From UBA10649 sp963842725 (GTDB lineage: Bacteria > Actinomycetota > Actinomycetes > S36-B12): DNA of 64,000 nucleotides. Of the stretch, positions 50,528 to 59,256 are shown in pieces. Position 1 is the first letter of the stretch, and each line of letters opens with the position of its first letter. The notes under the pieces were generated by a model. That model ran no database searches. It was not told the origin of the DNA and saw nothing but the letters and a program-made list of their open reading frames with translations. The stretch is from positions 434,001 to 498,000 of the forward strand of contig CAWJHN010000004.1 in assembly GCA_963842725.1 (NCBI GenBank), in the 5' to 3' direction. The position numbers were made by a program, and so were the translations under genes.

Positions 50528-50695
50528 GTGGCCAAGGCTACCGACATTCGCCCCAAGATCACGATGGCGTGCGAGGACTGCAAGCACCGCAACTACATCA
50601 CCAAGAAGAACCGCCGCAACGACCCCGACCGGCTCGAGGCGAAGAAGTTCTGCCCGAACTGCCGCAAGCACACGAACCACAAGGAAACCCGCTAG
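50528..50695 (+). CDS. rpmG: 50S ribosomal protein L33
   Basis: 55 residues, full length. Both zinc-ribbon cysteine pairs are present (Cys15/Cys18, CEDC; Cys42/Cys45, CPNC), so this is the zinc-binding form. In actinobacteria zinc-free L33 copies are often made under zinc limitation; this one looks like the constitutive copy. GTG start preceded by AGAGGAAG. Lies between tRNA-Met and hadA, as in M. tuberculosis (rpmG2). Confidence 0.95.
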   Translation: MAKATDIRPKITMACEDCKHRNYITKKNRRNDPDRLEAKKFCPNCRKHTNHKETR

Positions 50696-50729
50696 TCCGG
50701 GTGCCAGGGATTCGCCCACGGTCGCGCTG

Positions 50730-51188
50730 ATGGCCCTGAATCCGGAGTTCGTCGGGCGCGTGTACGCGCCGAGCCCCCCCTACCTGGTCTGCCGCGAGAA
50801 GATCCGCGAGTTCGCGAGCGCCGTCGGCGACGCGAATCCTGCGTACCACGACGTCGCCGCCGCCCAGGCCCTCGGCCACGCCGACCTGGTCGCACCGCCG
50901 ACCTTCGCCATCGTGATGTCCATGCGAGCCAGCTCGGTCGTGACGTTCGACCCGGACCTCGGACTCGACTACACGCGCGTCGTGCATGGCGAGCAGCGCT
51001 TCGCCTACGACCGGCCGATCGTCGCGGGCGACGAGCTCGTCGTCATCACGACCATAGAGAACATCCGCACCGCCGCGGGCAACGACATGATCACCACTCG
51101 GGGCGACATCGAGACGCTGACTGGCGAGCACGTCGCGACCACGCATTCGCTGATCGTGTCGCGCGGCCCGGACGGGGAATCCGCATGA
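50730..51188 (+). CDS. hadA: MaoC-like dehydratase, HadA type (N-terminal FAS1-like hot-dog)
   Basis: 152 residues. The hot-dog fold matches HadA-type proteins: FVGRVYAPSPPYLVCREKI, EFASAVGDANPAYHD, APPTFAIVM and HGEQRFAYDRPIVAGDEL. In mycobacteria HadA is the substrate-binding partner of HadB in the (3R)-hydroxyacyl-ACP dehydratase of FAS-II; without mycolates the job is probably in ordinary fatty-acid or acyl-CoA metabolism. ATGA overlap with hadB. The hadC gene, third member in mycobacteria, is absent. Confidence 0.85.
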   Translation: MALNPEFVGRVYAPSPPYLVCREKIREFASAVGDANPAYHDVAAAQALGHADLVAPPTFAIVMSMRASSVVTFDPDLGLDYTRVVHGEQRFAYDRPIVAGDELVVITTIENIRTAAGNDMITTRGDIETLTGEHVATTHSLIVSRGPDGESA

Positions 51189-51610
51189 GCCGCCTCGCGC
51201 TCGCGGACGTCGAGGTCGGGGACGAGCTGCCCGCCCAGTCCTTCTCACTGCAGCGCGTGGATCTCGTCCGCTATGCGGGCGCCTCCGGCGATTTCAACGT
51301 GATCCACTGGAACGAGCGCGTGGCCACGTCCGTGGGACTGCCCAATGTGATCGCCCACGGCATGCTCACCATGGCCGAGGCCATCCGCGTCGTGACCGAC
51401 TGGGCGGGAGATCCGGGCGCGGTGATCGACTATGGAGTGCGGTTCACCCGGCCCGTCGTCGTACCCGATGACGATCAGGGCGCCACGCTGGTGGTCCGAG
51501 CCACGGTGACGGCGAAGAACGAGGACGGCACGGTCGTCGTCGCGATCGTCGCGACGAGCGAGGGTGCGACGGTGCTCGGCCGAGCCACGGCCACCGTCCG
51601 CCTCGCCTGA
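51185..51610 (+). CDS. hadB: MaoC-like dehydratase, HadB type (catalytic)
   Basis: 141 residues. The hydratase motif ASGDFNVIHWNERVA contains the catalytic Asp and His of (R)-specific hydratase/dehydratases, followed by NVIAHGMLTMA. It acts with HadA as a heterodimer on (3R)-hydroxyacyl thioesters. Coupled to hadA by ATGA. Confidence 0.87.
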   Translation: MSRLALADVEVGDELPAQSFSLQRVDLVRYAGASGDFNVIHWNERVATSVGLPNVIAHGMLTMAEAIRVVTDWAGDPGAVIDYGVRFTRPVVVPDDDQGATLVVRATVTAKNEDGTVVVAIVATSEGATVLGRATATVRLA

Positions 51611-51650
51611 CGCACCCGGTCCGCTGCCGCACGCGCCCGGTCCGCTCGCC

Positions 51651-51656
51651 TATGGT
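51651..51656 (+). promoter_or_regulatory. -10 box, probable leaderless promoter of murB
   Basis: TATGGT ends 6 nt before GTG 51663. Confidence 0.4.
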
Positions 51657-51662
51657 GGCCGC

Positions 51663-52718
51663 GTGCAGACTCCCGCCACGCTCGCCGAGCGAACGACACT
51701 GCGCGTCGGCGGACCGGCAGCCGACTGGATCGTGGCGCGCACCGACCAGGAGCTCGTCGACGCGGTGCGGTCCTGCGACGACGCCGGCACCCCGGTTCTC
51801 ATCCTGGGCGGCGGCAGCAACGTGCTCGTGGGCGACGCGGGCTTTCCGGGGACGGTCATCGAGGTCGCCACGACGGGCGTTCACTCGTCGGTGGACCCCG
51901 AGACAGTGCTCCTCGAGGTCGCGGCGGGCGAGCCGTGGGACGCCGTGGTCGCCCGGGCCGTCATCGAGGGCTGGTCCGGCATCGAGGCCCTCTCCGGCAT
52001 CCCTGGCCGAACGGGAGCGACCCCGATCCAGAACGTGGGTGCCTACGGGCAGGACGTCGGCCAGGTGGTGACCACGATTCGGGTCCTGGATCGCGCCAGT
52101 GGCCGGATCGAGACCCTCGAGTCGGGCGAGTGCGGATTCGGCTACCGCACGAGCCGGTTCACGGCGGACGTTGACGGGTGGGTCGTGCTCGGCGTCACCC
52201 TGGCCTTGCGCCCGGATCGGCGGGGCGTGGTTCGCTACCGGGACCTGGCCGGCCGGCTCGGCGTCGAGATCGGCGCCACGGCCGACGTGCGCCAGGTTCG
52301 GGCGGCCGTGCTCGAGCTGCGACGAGGCAAGGGGATGGTCCTCGACCCGGCCGACCCCGACACGCGCAGTGCCGGCTCCTTCTTCACCAACCCGATCGTC
52401 GACCGGGCCACGAGCGGACGCATCCCCGCCGAGTGCCCCCGCTATCCGGCCGAGCTCGGGGTCAAGCTCAGCGCGGCCTGGCTGATCGAGAACGCCGGCG
52501 TGGCACCCGGGTTCTGCGTCGCGCCCGGCGCACGGGCTCGGGTCTCGACGAAGCACACGCTGGCGCTGACGAACGCCGACGGAGCCACAGCCGCCGACCT
52601 CCTGGCCCTGGCCGGGGAGATCCGGGACCGAGTCCTGAGCCGGTTCGGGATCGAGCTGCAGCCCGAGGTCCGGCTGGTCAATTGCTCGTTGCAGGGCGTT
52701 GGTCCTACCCGCGGGTGA
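51663..52718 (+). CDS. murB: UDP-N-acetylenolpyruvoylglucosamine reductase
   Basis: 351 residues. FAD/NADPH enzyme that reduces the enolpyruvyl group to form UDP-MurNAc, the second committed step of peptidoglycan synthesis. FAD-binding: LRVGGPAADW, LGGGSNVLVGD, SGIPGRTGATPIQNVGAYGQ; proton donor Ser in SAGSFFTNP; C-terminal catalytic Glu in LQPEVRLVN. Long (type I) MurB. GTG 51663 is supported by TATGGT 6 nt upstream. Confidence 0.94.
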   Translation: MQTPATLAERTTLRVGGPAADWIVARTDQELVDAVRSCDDAGTPVLILGGGSNVLVGDAGFPGTVIEVATTGVHSSVDPETVLLEVAAGEPWDAVVARAVIEGWSGIEALSGIPGRTGATPIQNVGAYGQDVGQVVTTIRVLDRASGRIETLESGECGFGYRTSRFTADVDGWVVLGVTLALRPDRRGVVRYRDLAGRLGVEIGATADVRQVRAAVLELRRGKGMVLDPADPDTRSAGSFFTNPIVDRATSGRIPAECPRYPAELGVKLSAAWLIENAGVAPGFCVAPGARARVSTKHTLALTNADGATAADLLALAGEIRDRVLSRFGIELQPEVRLVNCSLQGVGPTRG

Positions 52719-52782
52719 CGTTTTCGGCTCCTCGAGTGTCCGATGGGCATCTAACGTGAGGTCCGAGTGCTGGAGGTACCTC

Positions 52783-54144
52783 ATGCGCATGGTCGTCCCC
52801 GTGGCCCTGACCGCGATCCTGCTCGCGGGCTGTTCGGCGAGCGTGTCGATCGGCGACGAGTCCCCGAACGGCTCCACGTCGCCGAGCGGCTCCGCAACCG
52901 TGGAGCCCGAGCCGTCGTCGACGGCCATCGCGCCCATCGACGACGCGCCGACGGACACGCCCTCCGGATCGGCGGCGCCGACCGGTGCCGTTGCCGCCGC
53001 CGACTGGCAGATCGTGAGCCAGGACCTCGGGCAGGACGGGGCGCAACTGGTGTTCGACGCGGCCGCCGACGGCAGCACGGCCGTGGCGAGCGTGCTGTCC
53101 GAGGTGTCCGCCGACGACTACGACGCCGGCATCGTGTACTCGCAGGACGCCGGGGCGACCTGGGCCTGGGGCGGACTCGTCGCCGATGCGGGACAGACCT
53201 TCCCCGAGGGCATCCTCCTCGTGGCGGACGGCGCCGTGATCGTCGGGACGAACCAGGTCAACAAGGGCGGAGGCCTGGAGAGCCGGGCCTTCGTGGCCGT
53301 GGCTGCCGCACCGGGCTTCGAGCCGAAGGAGGTCGACCTGCCCGAGCAGTTCGCGGGCAACGGCGTGCACCTGCAGGACATCGTCGCGGTCGACGGCGAG
53401 TGGGTGATCGCGGGCTACACGCAGGGCAAGCCGGACGACAAGGGCCGCACCAGGCAGACCGCGGTCCTGTGGCGCTCCAGCGACGAGGGCGCCAACTGGA
53501 CCAAGCAGGTGCTGAAGGTCCCGGGCGGCCAGGACACCGTGATCAAGCAGCTGGTCATCGCCCCCGACGGGACGTGGAACGCCGTCGGACAGGTATCCAG
53601 CGGCGACCTGATCAGTCAGTACGACCCGATGTGGATGACATCGACGGATGGTGGGAAGACGTTCACCCTGCAGGGCACGGACGTGCTCACTGGCGACTTC
53701 GACCAGGGGGCGAACCGGATCGCCATCAACGACGACGGCTCGGTGGCGATCCTCGGATGGGACGAGGTGACGGACGAGGAGCACTCCACCGTCTCGGCGA
53801 TGTGGCTGGCGGTGCCGGGCCACGACCTCGCCCGGCTCGGTGACTCCGGCGTGCCGGTCGCCGGCGGCACGCCGCAGGGCCAGTTCCTCGACGGCATCCT
53901 GTGGGACGAGGACACCCTGGTCGCCTGGGGCAGCGCCGACGGCGTCTACCCGATGCCCGACGTGCAGTTCTGGGCCCTCAGCGGCGGCCAGCTCGAGCCC
54001 TCCGCGACCCTGCCCGGCAACGGGACGGCCCTGGCCGTCAGCCGCATCCTGACGGGCGGCGACACGGTCCTGGCGTTCGGCTTCACGGGCGAGGACATCG
54101 ACCAGGCGGACGTCGGCATCTGGCGAGGCAGCCTCACCAAGTAG
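52783..54144 (+). CDS. BNR-repeat-like beta-propeller lipoprotein
   Basis: 453 residues. Signal peptide with lipobox ILLAGC, then a Ser/Thr/Pro linker (to about residue 65) and a domain with Asp-box-like turns SQDAGATWAWGG, SSDEGANWTKQV and STDGGKTFTLQG. Asp boxes stabilise beta-propellers of sialidases and many non-enzymatic surface proteins; no sialidase active-site arginines are evident. Extracytoplasmic, anchored to the membrane; function unknown. ATG 52783 has TGGAGG 6 nt upstream and a -10 box TAACGT at 52752-52757. Confidence 0.75.
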   Translation: MRMVVPVALTAILLAGCSASVSIGDESPNGSTSPSGSATVEPEPSSTAIAPIDDAPTDTPSGSAAPTGAVAAADWQIVSQDLGQDGAQLVFDAAADGSTAVASVLSEVSADDYDAGIVYSQDAGATWAWGGLVADAGQTFPEGILLVADGAVIVGTNQVNKGGGLESRAFVAVAAAPGFEPKEVDLPEQFAGNGVHLQDIVAVDGEWVIAGYTQGKPDDKGRTRQTAVLWRSSDEGANWTKQVLKVPGGQDTVIKQLVIAPDGTWNAVGQVSSGDLISQYDPMWMTSTDGGKTFTLQGTDVLTGDFDQGANRIAINDDGSVAILGWDEVTDEEHSTVSAMWLAVPGHDLARLGDSGVPVAGGTPQGQFLDGILWDEDTLVAWGSADGVYPMPDVQFWALSGGQLEPSATLPGNGTALAVSRILTGGDTVLAFGFTGEDIDQADVGIWRGSLTK

Positions 54145-54200
54145 CGCGGGACCGTGGCACCTGGTCCGCTCGTGCTGACCCTGCGGCCGGGCCGAAGCCG

Positions 54201-55403
54201 CTACTGGGCCTCGGCCAGCAACGTCGCCATCCGCCCGACGCCCTCGGTGATGTCGGCGTCCGACGTCGCGTACGACAGCCGCAGGTAGCCGGGCGTGCCG
54301 AAGGCCTCACCCGGCACGACGGCCACCTCGACCTCATCGAGGATCAGGCCCGCGAGGTGGGCCGAGGACTCGACGACCACGCCGCGCAGCGTCGTGCCGA
54401 CGAGGTCCCGCACGGACGGATAGACGTAGAAGGCGCCCTCGGGCAGGGGGCAGGTGACGCCAGGGATTGCGTCGAGCAGGCCGGCCATCAGCACCCGGCG
54501 TCGGTCGAAGGCGGCGCGCATCTCCGCGACGGCGGACAGATCCCCGCGAACGGCGGCGAGGGCGGCAATCTGGGACACGTTGGCCACGTTCGAGGTGGCG
54601 TGCGACTGCAGGTTCGTCGCGGCCGTGACGACGTCGGCCGGCCCGATCATCCAGCCGACCCGCCAGCCGGTCATCGCATAGGTCTTTGCCACCCCGTTGA
54701 CGACCACGCACCGCTCGGCGAGCTCGGGAACGAGGACGGGCATCGAGGAGAACTGCGCCTCGCCGTAGACGAGGTGCTCGTAGATCTCGTCCGTGACCAC
54801 CCACAGCCCGTGCGCGACTGCCCACTCACCGATGGCCTTGACCTGCGCGGGGGAGTAGACCGCCCCGGTGGGGTTGGAGGGCGAGACGAAGACCAGCACC
54901 TTGGTGCGCTCGGTGCGGGCGCTCTCGAGCTGGTCGACGGTGGCCCGGTAGCCGGAGGTCTCGTCGGTCATGATCTCGACGGGGACTCCGCCAGCGAGCC
55001 GGATCGACTCCGGGTAGGTGGTCCAGTAGGGAGCCGGGAGGAGCACCTCGTCGCCGGGGTCGAGCAGGGTCGCGAAGGCGTTGTAGAGGGCCTGCTTGCC
55101 GCCGTTGGTGACGAGGACCTGGCTCGCGGGGACGGCCAGTCCCGAGTCGCGCAGGGTCTTGGCGGCTATGGCCTCCTTCAGCTCGGGCAGGCCGCCCGCG
55201 GGGGTGTAGCGGTGCCACCGCGGGTCCGAGCAGGCCTCGATGGCGGCCTGCACGATGTAGCCGGGGGTCGGGAAGTCGGGCTCCCCGGCGCCGAAGCCGA
55301 CCACCGGCCGGCCGGCCGCCTTGAGGGCCTTGGCCTTGGCGTCCACGGCCAGGGTGGCGGACTCGGTGATGGATCCGATTCGGCGGGAGACGCGAGAAGT
55401 CAT
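54201..55403 (-). CDS. pyridoxal-phosphate aminotransferase, aspartate type
   Basis: 400 residues, class I aminotransferase (AspC/PatA family of actinobacteria). VGFGAGEPDFPTPGYI, WHRYTPAGGLPELKEAI, VSPSNPTGAVY, VVTDEIYEHLVY and the PLP lysine in GVAKTYAMTGWRVGW. Likely transfers amino groups between aspartate and 2-oxoglutarate; a role as prephenate or alanine aminotransferase cannot be excluded. AAGGA lies 7 nt before the ATG. Convergent with the lipoprotein and divergent from tRNA-Trp. Confidence 0.9.
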   Translation of the reverse strand: MTSRVSRRIGSITESATLAVDAKAKALKAAGRPVVGFGAGEPDFPTPGYIVQAAIEACSDPRWHRYTPAGGLPELKEAIAAKTLRDSGLAVPASQVLVTNGGKQALYNAFATLLDPGDEVLLPAPYWTTYPESIRLAGGVPVEIMTDETSGYRATVDQLESARTERTKVLVFVSPSNPTGAVYSPAQVKAIGEWAVAHGLWVVTDEIYEHLVYGEAQFSSMPVLVPELAERCVVVNGVAKTYAMTGWRVGWMIGPADVVTAATNLQSHATSNVANVSQIAALAAVRGDLSAVAEMRAAFDRRRVLMAGLLDAIPGVTCPLPEGAFYVYPSVRDLVGTTLRGVVVESSAHLAGLILDEVEVAVVPGEAFGTPGYLRLSYATSDADITEGVGRMATLLAEAQ

Positions 55404-55466
55404 GGGCACATCCTTGCAGCCGGTAGTCGGCGACGGGCGGCAGGCCGTCCGGGCGGGGGGACCGGA

Positions 55467-55497
55467 TTGGACCGGGCCGACGGGCGGCCCGTAGACT
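55467..55497 (+). promoter_or_regulatory. putative promoter of tRNA-Trp/secE/nusG
   Basis: TTGGAC (55467-55472), a 19-bp spacer and TAGACT (55492-55497), 80 bp before tRNA-Trp. Confidence 0.4.
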
Positions 55498-55576
55498 CCT
55501 CCGCGAAGTAGGTCGGCGTCAGCCTGCCCTCCGGACTGCTCGGTGGGGGCAACCGGCTGTCGGACGCACTGCTTGA

Positions 55577-55649
55577 AGGGTCGTAGCTCAATTGGTAGAG
55601 CACCGGTCTCCAAAACCGGCGGTTGGGGGTTCAAGTCCCTCCGGCCCTG
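55577..55649 (+). tRNA. tRNA-Trp (anticodon CCA)
   Basis: 73 nt. Acceptor AGGGTCG pairs with CGGCCCT; anticodon stem CCGGT/ACCGG with loop CTCCAAA; T-loop TTCAAGT; discriminator G. It lies 82 bp before secE, a conserved bacterial neighbourhood. Confidence 0.95.
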
Positions 55650-55731
55650 CGAGTCGATCGAGGATCGGGTTGCAGGACGGCCCGCGCGCACCGCGTGCGG
55701 TCCGAGGAGTTCGAGACGAAGGTAGGACGGC

Positions 55732-55989
55732 ATGACGGATACCGATGCCCTGTCCGATCGCGGGTCCGATGGCCGCGGTCGAAAGGACCGTGCCCAGGGC
55801 AGCGTGTTCTCCCGTATCGCGCTGTTCATCCGGCAGGTCATCGTCGAACTGCGCAAGGTCATCTGGCCGACGCGCAAGGAGCTGATCGCCTACACGACCG
55901 TCGTCGTCGTCTTCGTGGTCGCGATGGCCGGCATCATCGCCGGCTTCGACTTCGTGTTCGCCAAGGCGGTCCTCTTCGTCTTCGGCTGA
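55732..55989 (+). CDS. secE: preprotein translocase subunit SecE
   Basis: 85 residues, single membrane helix near 53-78 with the amphipathic region RQVIVELRKVIWPTRKELIAYT before it, the SecE signature. Clamps SecY in the translocon. An N-terminal charged extension of about 20 residues is typical of actinobacteria. Confidence 0.95.
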   Translation: MTDTDALSDRGSDGRGRKDRAQGSVFSRIALFIRQVIVELRKVIWPTRKELIAYTTVVVVFVVAMAGIIAGFDFVFAKAVLFVFG

Positions 55990-56041
55990 TCCGGCACCCG
56001 ACAACTGCTTCCCCACCACCCAAGCAAGGAGACTGACCACC

Positions 56042-56851
56042 GTGTCCGAACCGGACTACACGTTCCCTGACGATGCCGACGCGCAGGCGGCCGTCGAGGC
56101 TGCTGAGCAGATCGTGGCCGACGAGGCCGTCGCCGAGGAGATCACCGCCGAGGAGGTCACCGCCGAGGAGGTCACCGCTGAGGGGGAGGCGGAGGTCGTC
56201 GCCGAGGCCGAGGAGATCGTCGAGAGCGTGGAGGCCGAGGAGGAGGACCCCTCGGTCGCGTTCCGCGAGCAGATGCGCATCGCTCCGGGCGACTGGTACG
56301 TGATCCACTCGTACGCCGGCTACGAGAACAAGGTCAAGGGCAACATCGAGACCCGCATCACCACCATGAACATGGAGGACTACATCTTCCAGGTCGAGGT
56401 GCCGATGGAGGAGGTCACCGAGATCAAGAGCGGTGTCCGCAAGCTCGTTCGCCGCAACAAGTTCCCCGGCTACGTCCTGGTCCGCATGGAGCTGACCGAC
56501 GAGTCGTGGGGCGCGATCCGGCACACGCCGGGCGTCACAGGCTTCGTGGGCCACGGGCACCAGCCGGCCCCGCTCTCACTGGACGAGGTCGTGTCCATCC
56601 TGGCCCCCGTGCCGGAGAAGAAGGCCTCGACGCCGGGTGGGTCCGGTCCGTCCGGCGCCTCGCCGGCCCAGACGGTCGAGATCGACTTCGCGGTCGGCGA
56701 CTCCGTCACGGTGGTCGACGGGCCCTTCGCCACGCTGCACGCCACGGTCTCCGAGATCAACATCGAGGCCCAGAAGGTCACGGGCCTCGTCGAGATCTTC
56801 GGCCGCGAGACCCCCGTCGAGCTGGCCTTCAGCCAGATCAACAAGAACTAG
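56042..56851 (+). CDS. nusG: transcription termination/antitermination protein NusG
   Basis: 269 residues. The first about 78 residues are an acidic Glu/Ala/Val region with repeated ITAEEVTAEE units, typical of actinobacterial NusG. The NGN domain starts at WYVIHSYAGYENKVKGN and contains VRMELTDESWGAIRHTPGVTG..; the KOW domain is VGDSVTVVDGPFATLHATV to PVELAFSQINKN. A short Ser/Gly-rich linker separates them. Links RNA polymerase to Rho and ribosome. GTG start. Confidence 0.95.
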   Translation: MSEPDYTFPDDADAQAAVEAAEQIVADEAVAEEITAEEVTAEEVTAEGEAEVVAEAEEIVESVEAEEEDPSVAFREQMRIAPGDWYVIHSYAGYENKVKGNIETRITTMNMEDYIFQVEVPMEEVTEIKSGVRKLVRRNKFPGYVLVRMELTDESWGAIRHTPGVTGFVGHGHQPAPLSLDEVVSILAPVPEKKASTPGGSGPSGASPAQTVEIDFAVGDSVTVVDGPFATLHATVSEINIEAQKVTGLVEIFGRETPVELAFSQINKN

Positions 56852-56941
56852 CACCGCCTCAGCACGCACGAGAACGGCTTCACTGCACGACCTCCGCAGG
56901 CGCCGCCCGCGGAGGAACCACAACGAAGGACCCGACACACC

Positions 56942-57376
56942 ATGGCACCCAAGAAGAAGAAGGTTGCCGGCCTGATCAAGCTTCAGATCCAGGCTGGGGC
57001 CGCTAACCCGGCTCCGCCGGTGGGCCCTGCCCTGGGCCAGCACGGCGTCAACATCATGGAGTTCTGCAAGGCCTACAACGCCGCCACCGAGAGCCAGCGT
57101 GGCAACGTGATCCCGGTCGAGATCACGGTCTACGAGGACCGCTCGTTCGAGTTCACGCTCAAGACCCCGCCGGCATCGCGCCTGATCCTCAAGGCAGCCG
57201 GCCTCGAGAAGGGCTCGGGCAACGCGCCCAAGGTCAAGGCCGGCTCGATCACCCGTGCACAGGTGCGCGAGATCGCCGAGACCAAGATGCCCGACCTCAA
57301 TGCCAATGACGTCGACGCCGCGATGAAGATCATCGAGGGCACCGCTCGCCAGATGGGCATCACCGTCAGCGCCTAG
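56942..57376 (+). CDS. rplK: 50S ribosomal protein L11
   Basis: 144 residues, full length. KKVAGLIKLQIQAGAANPAP and PPVGPALGQHGVNIMEFCKA are the hallmark N-terminal motifs; the C-terminal rRNA-binding domain ends GTARQMGITV. Part of the GTPase-associated centre. Confidence 0.97.
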   Translation: MAPKKKKVAGLIKLQIQAGAANPAPPVGPALGQHGVNIMEFCKAYNAATESQRGNVIPVEITVYEDRSFEFTLKTPPASRLILKAAGLEKGSGNAPKVKAGSITRAQVREIAETKMPDLNANDVDAAMKIIEGTARQMGITVSA

Positions 57377-57472
57377 CGCCGACCACGAGCCCGCCTCGGC
57401 GGACTCGCACCAGACCACCAACCGTGGGAGAGCCAGCGCGGCTCGCCAACCACGCACTGCGAAGGAGCAGAC

Positions 57473-58186
57473 ATGAAGCGCAGCAAGGCCTACCTGGCCG
57501 CAGCAGAGAAGATCAACCCGGACGACCTCTACACGCCCCTCGCGGCGGTCCGCATCGTCAAGGACACCACGAGCACCAAGTTCGACCCCACGGTCGAGGT
57601 CTCGATGCGGCTCGGGGTGGACCCCCGCAAGGCCGATCAGATGGTCCGAGGCACGGTCAACCTTCCCAATGGCACGGGCAAGACCGCCCGGGTCCTGGTC
57701 TTCGCCAACGGCGACAAGGCGGAGGAGGCCCGTGCGGCCGGCGCCGACTACGTCGGGTCCGACGACATGATCGAGAAGGTCAAGGGCGGCTGGACGGACT
57801 TCGACGCCGCCGTCGCCACGCCGGACCTGATGGGCAAGGTCGGGACGCTCGGCAAGGTGCTCGGCCCGCGTGGGCTCATGCCCAATCCGAAGACCGGCAC
57901 CGTCACCATGGACGTCGCAAAGGCCGTGACCGAGATCAAGGGCGGCAAGATCGAGTTCCGCGTCGACAAGCACTCCAACCTGAACTTCCCGATCGGCAAG
58001 GCATCGTTCACGGAGGAGGCCCTCATCGAGAACTACACGGCCGCCCTCGACGAGATCCTGCGCCTGAAGCCCTCCGCCGCGAAGGGCCGCTATGTCAAGA
58101 AGGCGACGATGTCGTCGACGATGGGTCCCGGAGTCCCGCTCGATCCCAACCGGGTCAAGAACCTCCTGGCCGACGACGAGCAATAG
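57473..58186 (+). CDS. rplA: 50S ribosomal protein L1
   Basis: 237 residues. MRLGVDPRKADQMVRGTVNL, GKVGTLGKVLGPRGLMPNPK and GTVTMDVAKAVTEIKGGKIEF are diagnostic. In other bacteria L1 represses its own operon by binding the leader mRNA; the 96-bp gap after rplK could hold such a site but no L1 fold was proven. A terminator follows. Confidence 0.97.
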   Translation: MKRSKAYLAAAEKINPDDLYTPLAAVRIVKDTTSTKFDPTVEVSMRLGVDPRKADQMVRGTVNLPNGTGKTARVLVFANGDKAEEARAAGADYVGSDDMIEKVKGGWTDFDAAVATPDLMGKVGTLGKVLGPRGLMPNPKTGTVTMDVAKAVTEIKGGKIEFRVDKHSNLNFPIGKASFTEEALIENYTAALDEILRLKPSAAKGRYVKKATMSSTMGPGVPLDPNRVKNLLADDEQ

Positions 58187-58197
58187 AGCAGTCGCGG

Positions 58198-58231
58198 GGA
58201 GCGGGCGCCGACGCAAGTCGACGCCCGCTCC
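58198..58231 (+). terminator. intrinsic-type terminator after rplA
   Basis: GGAGCGGGCG and CGCCCGCTCC form a perfect 10-bp stem 12 nt after the rplA stop, with an inner CGAC/GTCG pairing in the loop and GCTGTTTCG after it. Confidence 0.75.
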
Positions 58232-58288
58232 GCTGTTTCGTGGCAGGATCGGGGGACGACCGGGGATCGCGGTGGCTGAGGGGGTGCG

Positions 58289-59092
58289 GTGGTGAGGCTC
58301 CGCAGGGTGCTGACCGTCCTGGCCGTCGGTGCCGTCGCGATCATGATCGGCGCCACGTCCGCGATCGCATCCGAGGCGGAGGGCTGCTACGGGTCGTTGG
58401 TCTCGCATTCGGTCGACGGTGAGCAGATCTCCCTCGCCCGCCCGCCGGACGCCAGTGCCACTCCCGAGAACCCCTTCGTCGTGGATCCGCAGGGCCGAGT
58501 CACCTGGTACGGCGAGGCAAGCAGCACCATCACCGACGCGACCTGGTCCGTTTCCGCGGTGGGCATCCCGTTCCTCAGCGGCGGCGCGCCGAACCCCGAG
58601 GGCGTGCGCATCTACGAGGGCACGCTCGACCTGGCCACCCTCCCCGCGCCCGCCTCATGGCTGCTGACGGGCGCGATGGTCATCCCCGTGACCGGCACGA
58701 TCTCGGGAACCGGCGGGACGTGCACCGCCAGCGGCTACGTCACGGGTCAGGGGCAGCCCACGTCCTCGCCGTTCTTCTACGCCGGACTGGTCGCCCTCCT
58801 CCTCGGCGTGGCTGCGCTCGTCGGCGTGGTCGCGACCACCCGTGAGCTGCCACAGGCCGACTACCTCCCAGCGGGGTACGACCTCGACGAGTTCGGCACC
58901 GAGAAGGATCGGCACCCGGTGCTGGGCTTCCTGGGCGGGCTGGTGCTCGGGGTGGGCGTGGCGATGCTGCTCTTCGTGTTCGGCGTGGTGCCGGTCTCCA
59001 TCGGCTGGCTGGCGGGCTGTGCTGCCGGATTTGCGGTACTTGCGATGATCGGCGCCCTCGTGGTGCCCGCCCGGCCCGCCGCCGCTGACTAG
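58289..59092 (+). CDS. uncharacterised exported membrane protein
   Basis: 267 residues, start GTG 58289 or 58292, preceded by GAGGGGG. A signal-like helix (about 8-27) is followed by an extracytoplasmic domain of about 125 residues with two cysteines (CYG, GGTC) that could be bridged, then membrane helices near 160-182, 213-235 and 238-258, with a short charged loop between. I do not recognise the family. It lies between the ribosomal operon and the ABC transporter on the same strand, but is probably independent of both. Confidence 0.6.
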   Translation: MVRLRRVLTVLAVGAVAIMIGATSAIASEAEGCYGSLVSHSVDGEQISLARPPDASATPENPFVVDPQGRVTWYGEASSTITDATWSVSAVGIPFLSGGAPNPEGVRIYEGTLDLATLPAPASWLLTGAMVIPVTGTISGTGGTCTASGYVTGQGQPTSSPFFYAGLVALLLGVAALVGVVATTRELPQADYLPAGYDLDEFGTEKDRHPVLGFLGGLVLGVGVAMLLFVFGVVPVSIGWLAGCAAGFAVLAMIGALVVPARPAAAD

Positions 59093-59256
59093 GCCCGCGA
59101 TCCCGGCGCCGAGCATCCCCTGCGCGGTGGCCACCAATTTCTTTCGGCACTTCGTCGGGCAATAGTGGCAATCGTGTTGACCGGGTGTGTGCCCGGGGAC
59201 ACACTGTGCGGACCATGCCACCTCCGACCCCGGAGCTGCGGCGCGAGGGGGTTTCC

